The notes below the pieces were generated by a model. It saw only the letters and a list, made by a program, of their open reading frames with translations, ran no database searches and was not told the DNA's origin. Of a stretch of DNA of 64,000 bases, positions 10,086 through 16,850 are shown piece by piece (position 1 is the stretch's first letter; each line of letters begins with the position of its first letter). The stretch comes from Nonomuraea typhae. GTDB taxonomy: Bacteria; Actinomycetota; Actinomycetes; Streptosporangiales; Streptosporangiaceae. The translations under genes and the position numbers were made by a program. The stretch covers positions 372,001 to 436,000 of the forward strand of contig NZ_VRLV01000001.1 in NCBI RefSeq assembly GCF_009760925.1, read 5' to 3'.

Positions 10086-10112
10086 GTAATTAACTTCGTC
10101 AAGAATTGAATT
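10086..10112. promoter_or_regulatory. Operator-like 27-bp sequence, copy 2
   Basis: Identical over 27 bases to 408-434. It lies between the divergent ROK and GH36 genes and overlaps the plus-strand -35. Flanking bases on both sides differ from copy 1, so the identity is confined to the putative binding site and is not a longer duplication. Confidence 0.7.
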
Positions 10113-10134
10113 CGTGGAGGGCCGTGCCTAGGCT
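10106..10134 (+). promoter_or_regulatory. Promoter of the GH36 operon, probably leaderless
   Basis: TTGAAT (10106-10111) and TAGGCT (10129-10134) are spaced by 17 bp, the same hexamers and spacing as the GH97 promoter. The predicted start falls at about 10141-10142, on the ATG of the GH36 gene, and no Shine-Dalgarno sequence precedes that ATG. Confidence 0.55.
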
Positions 10135-10141
10135 CCAGCTC

Positions 10142-12187
10142 ATGAGCCTCGTGACCTTCGACGCGGCGCGCCGCCGCTGGTTGCTCTCCACTCCCCGCAC
10201 GAGTTACGTCGTCGGGCTCAAGGACGACGACACCCCCGTCTGCCTGCACTGGGGTCCGAGGCTGAGCGCGGACCAGGCCGCCGCGCTGCCCGAGCCCGCC
10301 GCCTTCATGGGCAGCAGCTTCGACGAGAGCGGCACCGGCGAGGAACTGCTCACCGAGGCCGGCGCCCGCTTCGGCGCCGCCTCCCTGCAGATCCGCTTCC
10401 CCGGCGGCGACACCGGCATCGAGTGGCGCTACACCGGCCACACGATCGACGCCGGCCACCTCACCCTGCGCCTGCGCGACCGCGTCCACCCAGCCGAGGT
10501 CACCCTCCACTACCGCCTGCGGCCGGACACCGACGTCATCGAACGCTGGACCGAGATCGCCGCCGAAGCACCCGTCACGCTCCTGCGCTGCGACTCCGCC
10601 GCCTGGAACCCGCCCCCGCTGCCCGGCTACCGGCTCAGCCACGCCACCGGCGGCTGGGCGGCGGAGAACACCCTGCGCCGCGCCGAGCCGCCCGTCGGCG
10701 AGACCGTCCTGACCAGCCGGCGCGGCATCACCAGCCACCAGGCCAACCCCTGGCTCATGATCGACGCGGGCGAGGCCACCGAGGAGCACGGCGAGGTCTG
10801 GAGCGCCGCCCTGGCCTGGAGCGGAAGCTGGCGCATCACCGTCGCCCGCACCCCCGGCGGCCGCCTGTCCTGGACCGGCGGCTTCGGCCACGAGGGCCTC
10901 ACCTGGCAGGGCGCCGCCTGGACCACGCCGGTCTTCGCGGGCCTCTACTCCACCGGCGGGTACGGCGCGGCCAGCCGTACCTGGCACCACTACGTCAACG
11001 AGCACGTACGGCCGGCGGCGCGCGAGACCCGGCCCGTGCTCTACAACTCCTGGGAGGCGGTCGGCTTCGAGGTCGGCGAGGAGAGCCAGAAGCGCCTGGC
11101 CGCCCTGGCCGCCCGGGCTGGCGCCGAGGTGTTCGTCATGGACGACGCCTGGTTCGGCGGGCGCACCAGCGACCGGGCCGGGCTCGGCGACTGGTGGCCG
11201 AACCCGGAGCGCTTCCCCGGCGGGCTGACCCCGCTCATCGAGGAGGTGCACCGGCTCGGCATGCGCTTCGGCCTGTGGGCCGAGCCCGAGATGGTCAACC
11301 CCGACAGCGACCTCTACCGCGCGCATCCCGACTGGGTGATCCACCAGCCGGGCCGGGAGCGCACCGAGCTGCGCCACCAGCTCTTCCTCGACTTCTCCCG
11401 CCCCGAGGTGGCCGACTGGGCGCACAAGTGGCTGCACCGGCTGGTCAGCGAGCACGCGATCGACTTCCTCAAGTGGGACTGCAACCGCACCTTCACCCAG
11501 GCCGATCCGGGCGAGATGTGGGCCGGGCACGTGCGGGCCGTCTACTCCATCCTCGACCGCCTGCGCGCCGACCACCCCCACCTGCGCGTCGAGGCGTGCT
11601 CGGGCGGCGGCGGGCGCACCGACCTCGGCATGATGGCCCGCACCGACCAGGTCTGGACCTCCGACAACGCCGACGCCGCCGACCGCCTGTCCATCCAGCA
11701 CGGCTTCACCCAGATCTACCCGGCGGGCGCCATGGCCGCCTGGGTCACCGACAGCCCGAACCCGCTCACCGGCCGTCGCACCTCGCTGGCCTACCGCTTC
11801 CACGTGGCCATGGCCGGCGTGCTCGGCCTCGGCGGCGACCTGCTCAACTGGAGCGAGCAGGAGCTGGACGAGGCCGCCGCGCTGGTCGGCATGTACAAGG
11901 ACATCCGTGACGTCGTCCAGCACGGCGAGCTGCGGCGGCTGCGCGGGGCCGTGCAGTACACGCTCGGCGACCGCGTCGTCGTGCTCGCCTACAAGGGCCC
12001 GGCGGCGTTCGGCGCGCCCGGGGTGCCGCTGCGCCTGTCCGGGCTGGACCCCGACGCCCGCTACCGCGACGAGGACACCGGCGCCGTTCACCACGGCGTG
12101 CTGCTGACCGCGCGCGGCCTGATTCCCCCCTTCCCGCACGACGACTACGCCAGCGCCCTCATCCGCCTGCGTAAGGAGCAGTTGTGA
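10142..12187 (+). CDS. Alpha-galactosidase, GH36
   Basis: A 681-residue GH36 enzyme hydrolysing alpha-1,6-galactosides, probably in the cytoplasm. It shows the large N-terminal beta-sandwich, then NSWEAVGFEV, EVFVMDDAWFG, the nucleophile D446 in LKWDCNR, and the acid/base D508 in WTSDNADA. GRRTSLAYRFH and a C-terminal beta domain complete the normal length. The ATG at 10142 is chosen because earlier in-frame codons would fall inside the operator and the promoter predicts a start here. It overlaps the next gene by 4 bp (GTGA), forming an operon with the oxidoreductase and second ROK regulator. Confidence 0.9.
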   Translation: MSLVTFDAARRRWLLSTPRTSYVVGLKDDDTPVCLHWGPRLSADQAAALPEPAAFMGSSFDESGTGEELLTEAGARFGAASLQIRFPGGDTGIEWRYTGHTIDAGHLTLRLRDRVHPAEVTLHYRLRPDTDVIERWTEIAAEAPVTLLRCDSAAWNPPPLPGYRLSHATGGWAAENTLRRAEPPVGETVLTSRRGITSHQANPWLMIDAGEATEEHGEVWSAALAWSGSWRITVARTPGGRLSWTGGFGHEGLTWQGAAWTTPVFAGLYSTGGYGAASRTWHHYVNEHVRPAARETRPVLYNSWEAVGFEVGEESQKRLAALAARAGAEVFVMDDAWFGGRTSDRAGLGDWWPNPERFPGGLTPLIEEVHRLGMRFGLWAEPEMVNPDSDLYRAHPDWVIHQPGRERTELRHQLFLDFSRPEVADWAHKWLHRLVSEHAIDFLKWDCNRTFTQADPGEMWAGHVRAVYSILDRLRADHPHLRVEACSGGGGRTDLGMMARTDQVWTSDNADAADRLSIQHGFTQIYPAGAMAAWVTDSPNPLTGRRTSLAYRFHVAMAGVLGLGGDLLNWSEQELDEAAALVGMYKDIRDVVQHGELRRLRGAVQYTLGDRVVVLAYKGPAAFGAPGVPLRLSGLDPDARYRDEDTGAVHHGVLLTARGLIPPFPHDDYASALIRLRKEQL

Positions 12188-13416
12188 CCCGCCGCTACGC
12201 CATCGCCGGGCTCGGCCACCGCGCCGGGATGTACGTCAACGCGCTGAAGGGCGACTGGAGCCACGCGGGCGAGCTGGTCGCCTTCTGCGACCCCAACGCC
12301 GCCCGCATGGCCTCCTACGACCCGGACGTGCCCGCCTACGGCGACTTCACCGAGATGCTGGCGGCGGCCGCCCCCGGCGTCGTCATCGTCACCAGCCCCG
12401 ACCACACCCACCACGGCTACGCCGTCGCCGCCCTGGAGCGCGGCTGCGCGGTCATCGTCGAGAAGCCCTTGGCCATCACCGCGGAAGGCTGCGCGGCGAT
12501 CGCCAAGGCCGCGGGCGAGGTGACGATCACGTTCAACTACCGGTACTCGCCCCGCAACTCCGCGGTGAAGCGGCTCATCGCCGAGGGCGCCATCGGCGAG
12601 ATCACCTCCGTGCACTTCGAATGGCTGCTCGACACCATGCACGGCGCCGACTACTTCCGCCGCTGGCACCGCGACAAGGCCAACTCCGGCGGACTGCTCG
12701 TGCACAAGTCCGGCCACCACTTCGACCTGGTCAACTGGTGGCTGGACGCCGCCCCCGAGACCGTCTACGCCCAGGGCGACCTGCGCTTCTACGGCGAGGC
12801 CAACGCCCCGGGCCCGCGCCCGCCGCGCAGCCGCGGCTCCGGCCTCATCGGCGCCGACCGCTACTCCATCGACCTGGCCGCCGACCCCCGCCTCGACCGG
12901 CTCTACCTGCGGGCGGAACACGAGGACGGCTACCACCGCGACCAGGACGTCTTCGCCCCCGGCGTCACCATCGAGGACACGATGGCGGTGCTCGTCCGCT
13001 ACGACTCCCGCGCCATGCTCACCTACTCCCTCAACGCCCACGCGCCGTGGGAGGGCTACCGCGTCGCGCTCAACGGCACCCTCGGCCGCATCGAGCTCGA
13101 CGTCGTCGAACGCGAATGGGCCGACCCCTCCTCCGCCGCCCGCCTGGGCAAGGGCGCCCGGCGGCTGACCGAGGGCCGCGTGCGCGGCGAGCGGCTCGTC
13201 CTCCAGCGGCACTGGGAGCCCGCCCGGGAGATCGAGATCCCCCAGGGCGAGGGCGGCCACGGCGGCGGCGACCGGCTCCTGCTGGACGATCTGTTCGGCA
13301 CCCCGGCACCGGACCCGCTGGGCCGCCGCGCCGGCCACGTCGACGGCATCCGCGCCGCCGGCATCGGCATCGCCGCCAACGCGTCCATCGAGACGGGCCT
13401 GCCGGTACGGCTCTGA
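12184..13416 (+). CDS. Gfo/Idh/MocA-family sugar oxidoreductase
   Basis: A 410-residue NAD(P)-dependent dehydrogenase. The N-terminal Rossmann fold starts YAIAGLGHRAG (a slightly altered GxGxxG), VEKPLAIT contains the catalytic EKP lysine, and SGGLLVHKSGHHFDLVNWW carries the His-x3-Asp-type region of the C-terminal domain. Such enzymes oxidise or epimerise sugars, or in the GH109 branch act as glycosidases. The altered glycine motif and its place behind an alpha-galactosidase leave both options open. Translation is coupled to the GH36 gene by a GTGA overlap. Confidence 0.82.
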   Translation: MTRRYAIAGLGHRAGMYVNALKGDWSHAGELVAFCDPNAARMASYDPDVPAYGDFTEMLAAAAPGVVIVTSPDHTHHGYAVAALERGCAVIVEKPLAITAEGCAAIAKAAGEVTITFNYRYSPRNSAVKRLIAEGAIGEITSVHFEWLLDTMHGADYFRRWHRDKANSGGLLVHKSGHHFDLVNWWLDAAPETVYAQGDLRFYGEANAPGPRPPRSRGSGLIGADRYSIDLAADPRLDRLYLRAEHEDGYHRDQDVFAPGVTIEDTMAVLVRYDSRAMLTYSLNAHAPWEGYRVALNGTLGRIELDVVEREWADPSSAARLGKGARRLTEGRVRGERLVLQRHWEPAREIEIPQGEGGHGGGDRLLLDDLFGTPAPDPLGRRAGHVDGIRAAGIGIAANASIETGLPVRL

Positions 13417-13422
13417 GCGCCC

Positions 13423-14553
13423 ATGGACTCCGTGACGCTGACGCCCGCGGCCAGCGCCGTCTTCGCCGCCGTCCTGACCCGCGGGCCTCTCTCCAGGACC
13501 GAGGTGTCGCGGATGACCGGGCTGTCGTCCGCGGCCGTGACCAAGGCCGTGCGGCCCATCCTCGCCGCGGGCTACCTCGACGAACTGCCGGTCGGCCGGG
13601 CGGTGCCCGGGTCCGGGCGGCCCGCGGCGCCGCTGGCCGTACGGGCCGAGCGGGAGTTCTCCGCAGGGGTGCGCGTGACCGCGGGCGAGCTGGTCACGGT
13701 CGTCACCGACCTGCGCGCCCGCGTGCGCGGCACGCGACGGGTACGGCCGGCCGGCACCGGCCCCGCGGCCGTCGCGGCCGCGATCGCCGAGGCCCTGGCC
13801 GCCCTCAGACAGACCCTGCCTCCGGTGCGGCGCCTCGGCGTGGCGGTGCCCGGCGAGGTGGACAAGGCCCCCGGCGTCGTCCGGCGCTGGCCGTCCCAGG
13901 GCTGGCGCGACGTGCCCCTGGCCGCGCTGGTGCGCGCGGCCACCGGCCTGCCCGTCACCGTGGAGAACGACGTCAAGGCGCTCACCGTGACCGAGCAGTG
14001 GTTCGGCGAGGGTGTGGGCACCCGCTCGTTCGCGCTGGTGACGGTGGGCGCCCGGGTCGGCTGCGGGCTCGTGGTCAACGGCGCGCTGGTCGAGGGTGGG
14101 TACGGCGTGGCCGGGGAGATCGGCCACGTCCCGGTGGACGGCGCCGGGCCGCCCTGCGCCTGCGGCGGACGGGGCTGCGTGGAGGCGATCGCCGCCGAGC
14201 ACGCCATCGCCGCCCGCCGCGGCGTGGACTTCCCCGAGGCCCTCGCCCTGGCCGCCGAGGGGGACCGGGCGGCGCGGGAGGCGTTCGCCGCCGCGGGCCG
14301 GGCCGTGGGCAGGGGGATCGCGGCCATGGTCAACATGTTCGGCCCGGAGAAGGTGGTGGTCGCCGGGGAGGCCGTGCCCGGCCTGCTGGCCGAGCACATC
14401 AGGGCCGCCTACGGGCCTCAGGCGTTCGGCGCCGCCGGCGGCTGCCCGCTCGTGACCCGGCCGCTGCCGGCGCACGCGTGGGCCAGGGGCGCGGCGGCCG
14501 TGACCATCACGGACCTGGTCAACCGGCCTTGGACGGCGCGCGGACGTGCGTGA
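13423..14553 (+). CDS. ROK-family transcriptional regulator, second of the island
   Basis: A 376-residue ROK regulator. Its winged helix (GPLSRTEVSRMTGLSSAAVTKA, residues about 20-43) is very like that of the regulator at 8889-10070, so the two may bind related operators. The zinc site is C245-A-C-GGRG-C-VE and LGVAVPGEVDK marks the kinase fold. It starts 6 bp after the oxidoreductase stop and should be co-transcribed with the GH36 gene. The last codons (NRPWTARGRA) lie in a repeated stretch shared with the 3' end of the next gene. No separate operator is visible upstream. Confidence 0.86.
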   Translation: MDSVTLTPAASAVFAAVLTRGPLSRTEVSRMTGLSSAAVTKAVRPILAAGYLDELPVGRAVPGSGRPAAPLAVRAEREFSAGVRVTAGELVTVVTDLRARVRGTRRVRPAGTGPAAVAAAIAEALAALRQTLPPVRRLGVAVPGEVDKAPGVVRRWPSQGWRDVPLAALVRAATGLPVTVENDVKALTVTEQWFGEGVGTRSFALVTVGARVGCGLVVNGALVEGGYGVAGEIGHVPVDGAGPPCACGGRGCVEAIAAEHAIAARRGVDFPEALALAAEGDRAAREAFAAAGRAVGRGIAAMVNMFGPEKVVVAGEAVPGLLAEHIRAAYGPQAFGAAGGCPLVTRPLPAHAWARGAAAVTITDLVNRPWTARGRA

Positions 14554-14672
14554 CGGGCTCAGCCCGCGCGGGTCGGCTCCGCGGACGTCCGCGACGGGCT
14601 TCAGCCCGCGCTGGAGGGCTTCATCCCGCCTTGGACAGCCCGCGGACGTCCGTGACGCTCTCCAGCCCGCGC
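14538..14672. repeat. Three imperfect direct repeats spanning two gene ends
   Basis: Blocks resembling CGCGGACGTCCGTGACG followed by a CAGCCCGCG run start near 14538, 14579 and 14641. The first is in the 3' end of the ROK gene, the second is intergenic, and the third is inside the 3' end of the convergent TetR gene. CCTTGGAC also precedes the first and third. The pattern suggests local duplication that rewrote one gene tail. Confidence 0.6.
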
Positions 14673-15253
14673 AGCGCGAGATCGGTGGCCGTGAACGCGG
14701 CCGCCGCGACCTCCTCCAGCGAGTCGCCCTGTTCGACGGCCGCCATCACCGCCAGCTTGGCCGCCCCCACCAGCGAGCCCACCGCCGCCGCCGCCTCGAC
14801 GAGGGACATCTCGCCCGCGTAGGCCGCGTGCAGGCGCCTGGCCAGCCGCAGCTGGCTGTCGAACAGCAGTCGCAACGCCCTGGCCTGCAGCGCGGGGACG
14901 GACATGACCAGGTGCAGGCGCTCGGGGCTGAGGGCGAGGGTCAGGTTCTCGGGGTCGGCGTGGCGCTCCAGGCTCGCCCTGGCCACCCGCCGCAGCAGCG
15001 AGGTGAACGGCTCGCCCGGCTCGCGCTCTCCAACCATGTCGAGCACGTCCTGCAGCCGCTCCTCGCCGTCGAAGAACAGCACGTCCTCTTTGCTGGCGAA
15101 GTAGCTGAAGAACGTCCGGGTGGACACGTCGGCCGCCGCCGCGATCTCGGCCAGCGTGGTCTCCTCGTAGCCCTTCTCGGCGAAGAGCCGCAGCGCCGCC
15201 GCGATCAGCGCGTGCCTGGTGCGCGCCTTCTTGCGCTCGCGTAGCCCTGTCAT
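14621..15253 (-). CDS. TetR-family regulator
   Basis: A 210-residue TetR protein. The N-terminal helix-turn-helix (residues about 8-55) has the classic [20 protein letters not shown] motif flanked by [10 protein letters not shown] and FASKEDVLF. The C-terminal ligand domain is Leu/Ala-rich and gives no clue to the effector. It diverges from a cytochrome P450 gene 71 bp away, and two direct copies of GTTTTGCATC lie between them, so it likely represses the P450/ferredoxin pair and itself. The very end of the reading frame lies in the repeat described at 14538-14672. Confidence 0.88.
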   Translation of the reverse strand: MTGLRERKKARTRHALIAAALRLFAEKGYEETTLAEIAAAADVSTRTFFSYFASKEDVLFFDGEERLQDVLDMVGEREPGEPFTSLLRRVARASLERHADPENLTLALSPERLHLVMSVPALQARALRLLFDSQLRLARRLHAAYAGEMSLVEAAAAVGSLVGAAKLAVMAAVEQGDSLEEVAAAAFTATDLALRGLESVTDVRGLSKAG

Positions 15254-15276
15254 GGCGAAACTCTACACCGGATTAT

Positions 15277-15303
15277 GTTTTGCATCCATTGAGGTTTTGC
15301 ATC
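15277..15303. promoter_or_regulatory. Direct repeat, candidate TetR operator
   Basis: GTTTTGCATC occurs at 15277-15286 and again at 15294-15303, 17 bp apart, in the 71-bp gap between tetR and the P450 gene. TetR proteins usually need inverted repeats, so the direct arrangement may instead mark two half-sites or the -35 region of the P450 promoter. Confidence 0.4.
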
Positions 15304-15324
15304 AAGTGCGGTTTTCTGGAGTGC

Positions 15325-16494
15325 ATGACAACCTTCCCCATGCGACGGCAGCGTCCGCTCGACCCGCCCGACGAGTTCGCCGTCCTGCGCGCCCAGGACG
15401 TCCTGCACCGCATGACCTACCCCGACGGCCACGAGGGCTGGCTCGTCACCGGGTACGGCGCGGCCCGGGCGATCCTCGCCGACAACCGCTTCAGCAACCG
15501 CCCCGAACTGCAGCACCAGCCGATCCCGGCCCGGGCGGAGTTCGTGAAGCAGGTCAAGGACGTCAGGCGGCAGCCAGGGATGTTCCTGCGCATGGACCCG
15601 CCGGACCACACCCGCTTCCGCAAGCTGCTCACCGGCCAGTTCACCGTCCGCCGGATGAAGATGCTGGAACCCCGGATCGCCGAGATCACCGAGGACCGGC
15701 TGGCCGCCATGACGCCCCCGAGCGACCTGGTCAAGGACTTCGCGCTGCCGATTCCGTCCCTGGTCATCTGCGAACTGCTCGGCGTGCCGTACGAGGACAG
15801 GAAGACCTTCCAGAGCGCCTCGGAGAGGATGCTCGCGCTCGAGTCCGACCCCGGCGTCCTGATGGGCGCCTTCCAGGAGCTGGCCGGATACCTGGACGAG
15901 CTCATCGCGCGCAAACGCGCCGAACCCGACGACGCGCTGCTCAGCGGCCTGCTCGACCTCGAGAACGACGAACTGATCGGGGTGGCGCTCCTACTGCTCG
16001 TCGCCGGGCACGAGACGACCGCGAACATGATCGGGCTAGGCACCTTCACCCTGCTGACCAACCCCGGCCAGCTCGCGCTCATGCGCGACGACCCATCCAC
16101 GGTGGACAGCGGGGTCGAGGAACTGCTGCGCTATCTGTCGATCATCCACGCGGGCCCGGTCCGGGCGGCGCTGGAGGACGTCGAGATCGACGGCCACGTC
16201 ATCAAGGCGGGGGAGTCGGTCATGATCTCGATCCCCTCGGCCAACCGGGATTCGGGACAGTTCTCCGCACCCGACACCCTCGACGTCACCCGGAAGGCCG
16301 GCCACCACCTGTCCTTCGGTCACGGCATCCATCAGTGCCTGGGGCAGCAGCTGGCCCGGATCGAGATGCGCATCGCGCTGCCCGCCCTGCTGCGGCGCTT
16401 CCCCACGCTGCGGCTGGCGTGCGAGCCCTCCGAGGTGCCGATGCGCTCTGATATGGCCATATACGGTGTGCATAGCCTCCCGGTCACCTGGTAG
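15325..16494 (+). CDS. Cytochrome P450
   Basis: A 389-residue bacterial class I P450. The I-helix motif is LLLVAGHETTAN, the K-helix carries EELLRYLS, and the heme loop FGHGIHQCLGQQLAR places the axial cysteine at residue 338. Length and motifs resemble CYP105/CYP107-type hydroxylases of actinomycetes. It is followed 10 bp later by its likely electron donor ferredoxin; no ferredoxin reductase gene is nearby. The ATG at 15325 gives the usual N terminus, although no strong Shine-Dalgarno is seen. The substrate is unknown. Regulation by the divergent TetR is likely. Confidence 0.92.
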   Translation: MTTFPMRRQRPLDPPDEFAVLRAQDVLHRMTYPDGHEGWLVTGYGAARAILADNRFSNRPELQHQPIPARAEFVKQVKDVRRQPGMFLRMDPPDHTRFRKLLTGQFTVRRMKMLEPRIAEITEDRLAAMTPPSDLVKDFALPIPSLVICELLGVPYEDRKTFQSASERMLALESDPGVLMGAFQELAGYLDELIARKRAEPDDALLSGLLDLENDELIGVALLLLVAGHETTANMIGLGTFTLLTNPGQLALMRDDPSTVDSGVEELLRYLSIIHAGPVRAALEDVEIDGHVIKAGESVMISIPSANRDSGQFSAPDTLDVTRKAGHHLSFGHGIHQCLGQQLARIEMRIALPALLRRFPTLRLACEPSEVPMRSDMAIYGVHSLPVTW

Positions 16495-16504
16495 AGAGAT
16501 AACC

Positions 16505-16705
16505 ATGGAGATCAAGGCAGACACGGATGTATGCATCGGGGCCGGGATGTGCGCGCTGACCGCGCCCGCGGTGTTCGATCAGAGCGAGGAGGACGGGACC
16601 GTCGTGGTGCTCGTGTCACCCGTTCCGGAAGAGCAGGAGGGCGTGGCGAAGCGGGCCGTGCACGCCTGCCCGTCGGGCGCGATCAGCATCGCGGCGCGGG
16701 TGTAG
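16505..16705 (+). CDS. 3Fe-4S-type ferredoxin
   Basis: A 66-residue ferredoxin of the kind paired with actinobacterial P450s. It has C10-IGAGM-C16 and a late C-P-S-G motif, with alanine or another residue replacing the cysteine that would make a 4Fe-4S cluster, so a 3Fe-4S cluster is expected. It delivers electrons to the P450 encoded just upstream. The pair ends at the terminator-like hairpin near 16814-16841. Confidence 0.9.
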   Translation: MEIKADTDVCIGAGMCALTAPAVFDQSEEDGTVVVLVSPVPEEQEGVAKRAVHACPSGAISIAARV

Positions 16706-16781
16706 GGGCGGGGCTTGCCGGGTTTGTAGGCTTACCGCTTCGGCGCTTCCAGGCTTTCCGTGCTTTGCGAGTTTCCGGAGC

Positions 16782-16817
16782 TTTGTAGGGCTTGTAGGGC
16801 TTGTAGGGCTTGTAGGG
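16782..16817. repeat. Four tandem 9-bp repeats (CTTGTAGGG)
   Basis: Units at 16782, 16791, 16800 and 16809; the first has T in place of the leading C. They sit just before the convergent terminator. Shorter related pieces (TTTGTAGGC) appear from 16725, so this is slippage-type growth in a non-coding gap. Confidence 0.8.
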
Positions 16818-16841
16818 CGCCCTGGGTGGTCAGGGCGCCCT
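16814..16841. terminator. Bidirectional hairpin between ferredoxin and nucleotidase genes
   Basis: AGGGCGCCCT occurs at 16814-16823 and 16832-16841. Each copy is self-complementary and the two pair with an 8-base loop. It lies between two convergent genes and has no U-tract, as is common for actinobacterial terminators. Confidence 0.6.
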
Positions 16842-16850
16842 CGGAGGGCC

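Noticed and set aside
9800..12139. Long minus-strand frame opposite the GH36 gene
   Set aside because: Antisense shadow; it runs through the operator region and into the ROK gene in the wrong frame.
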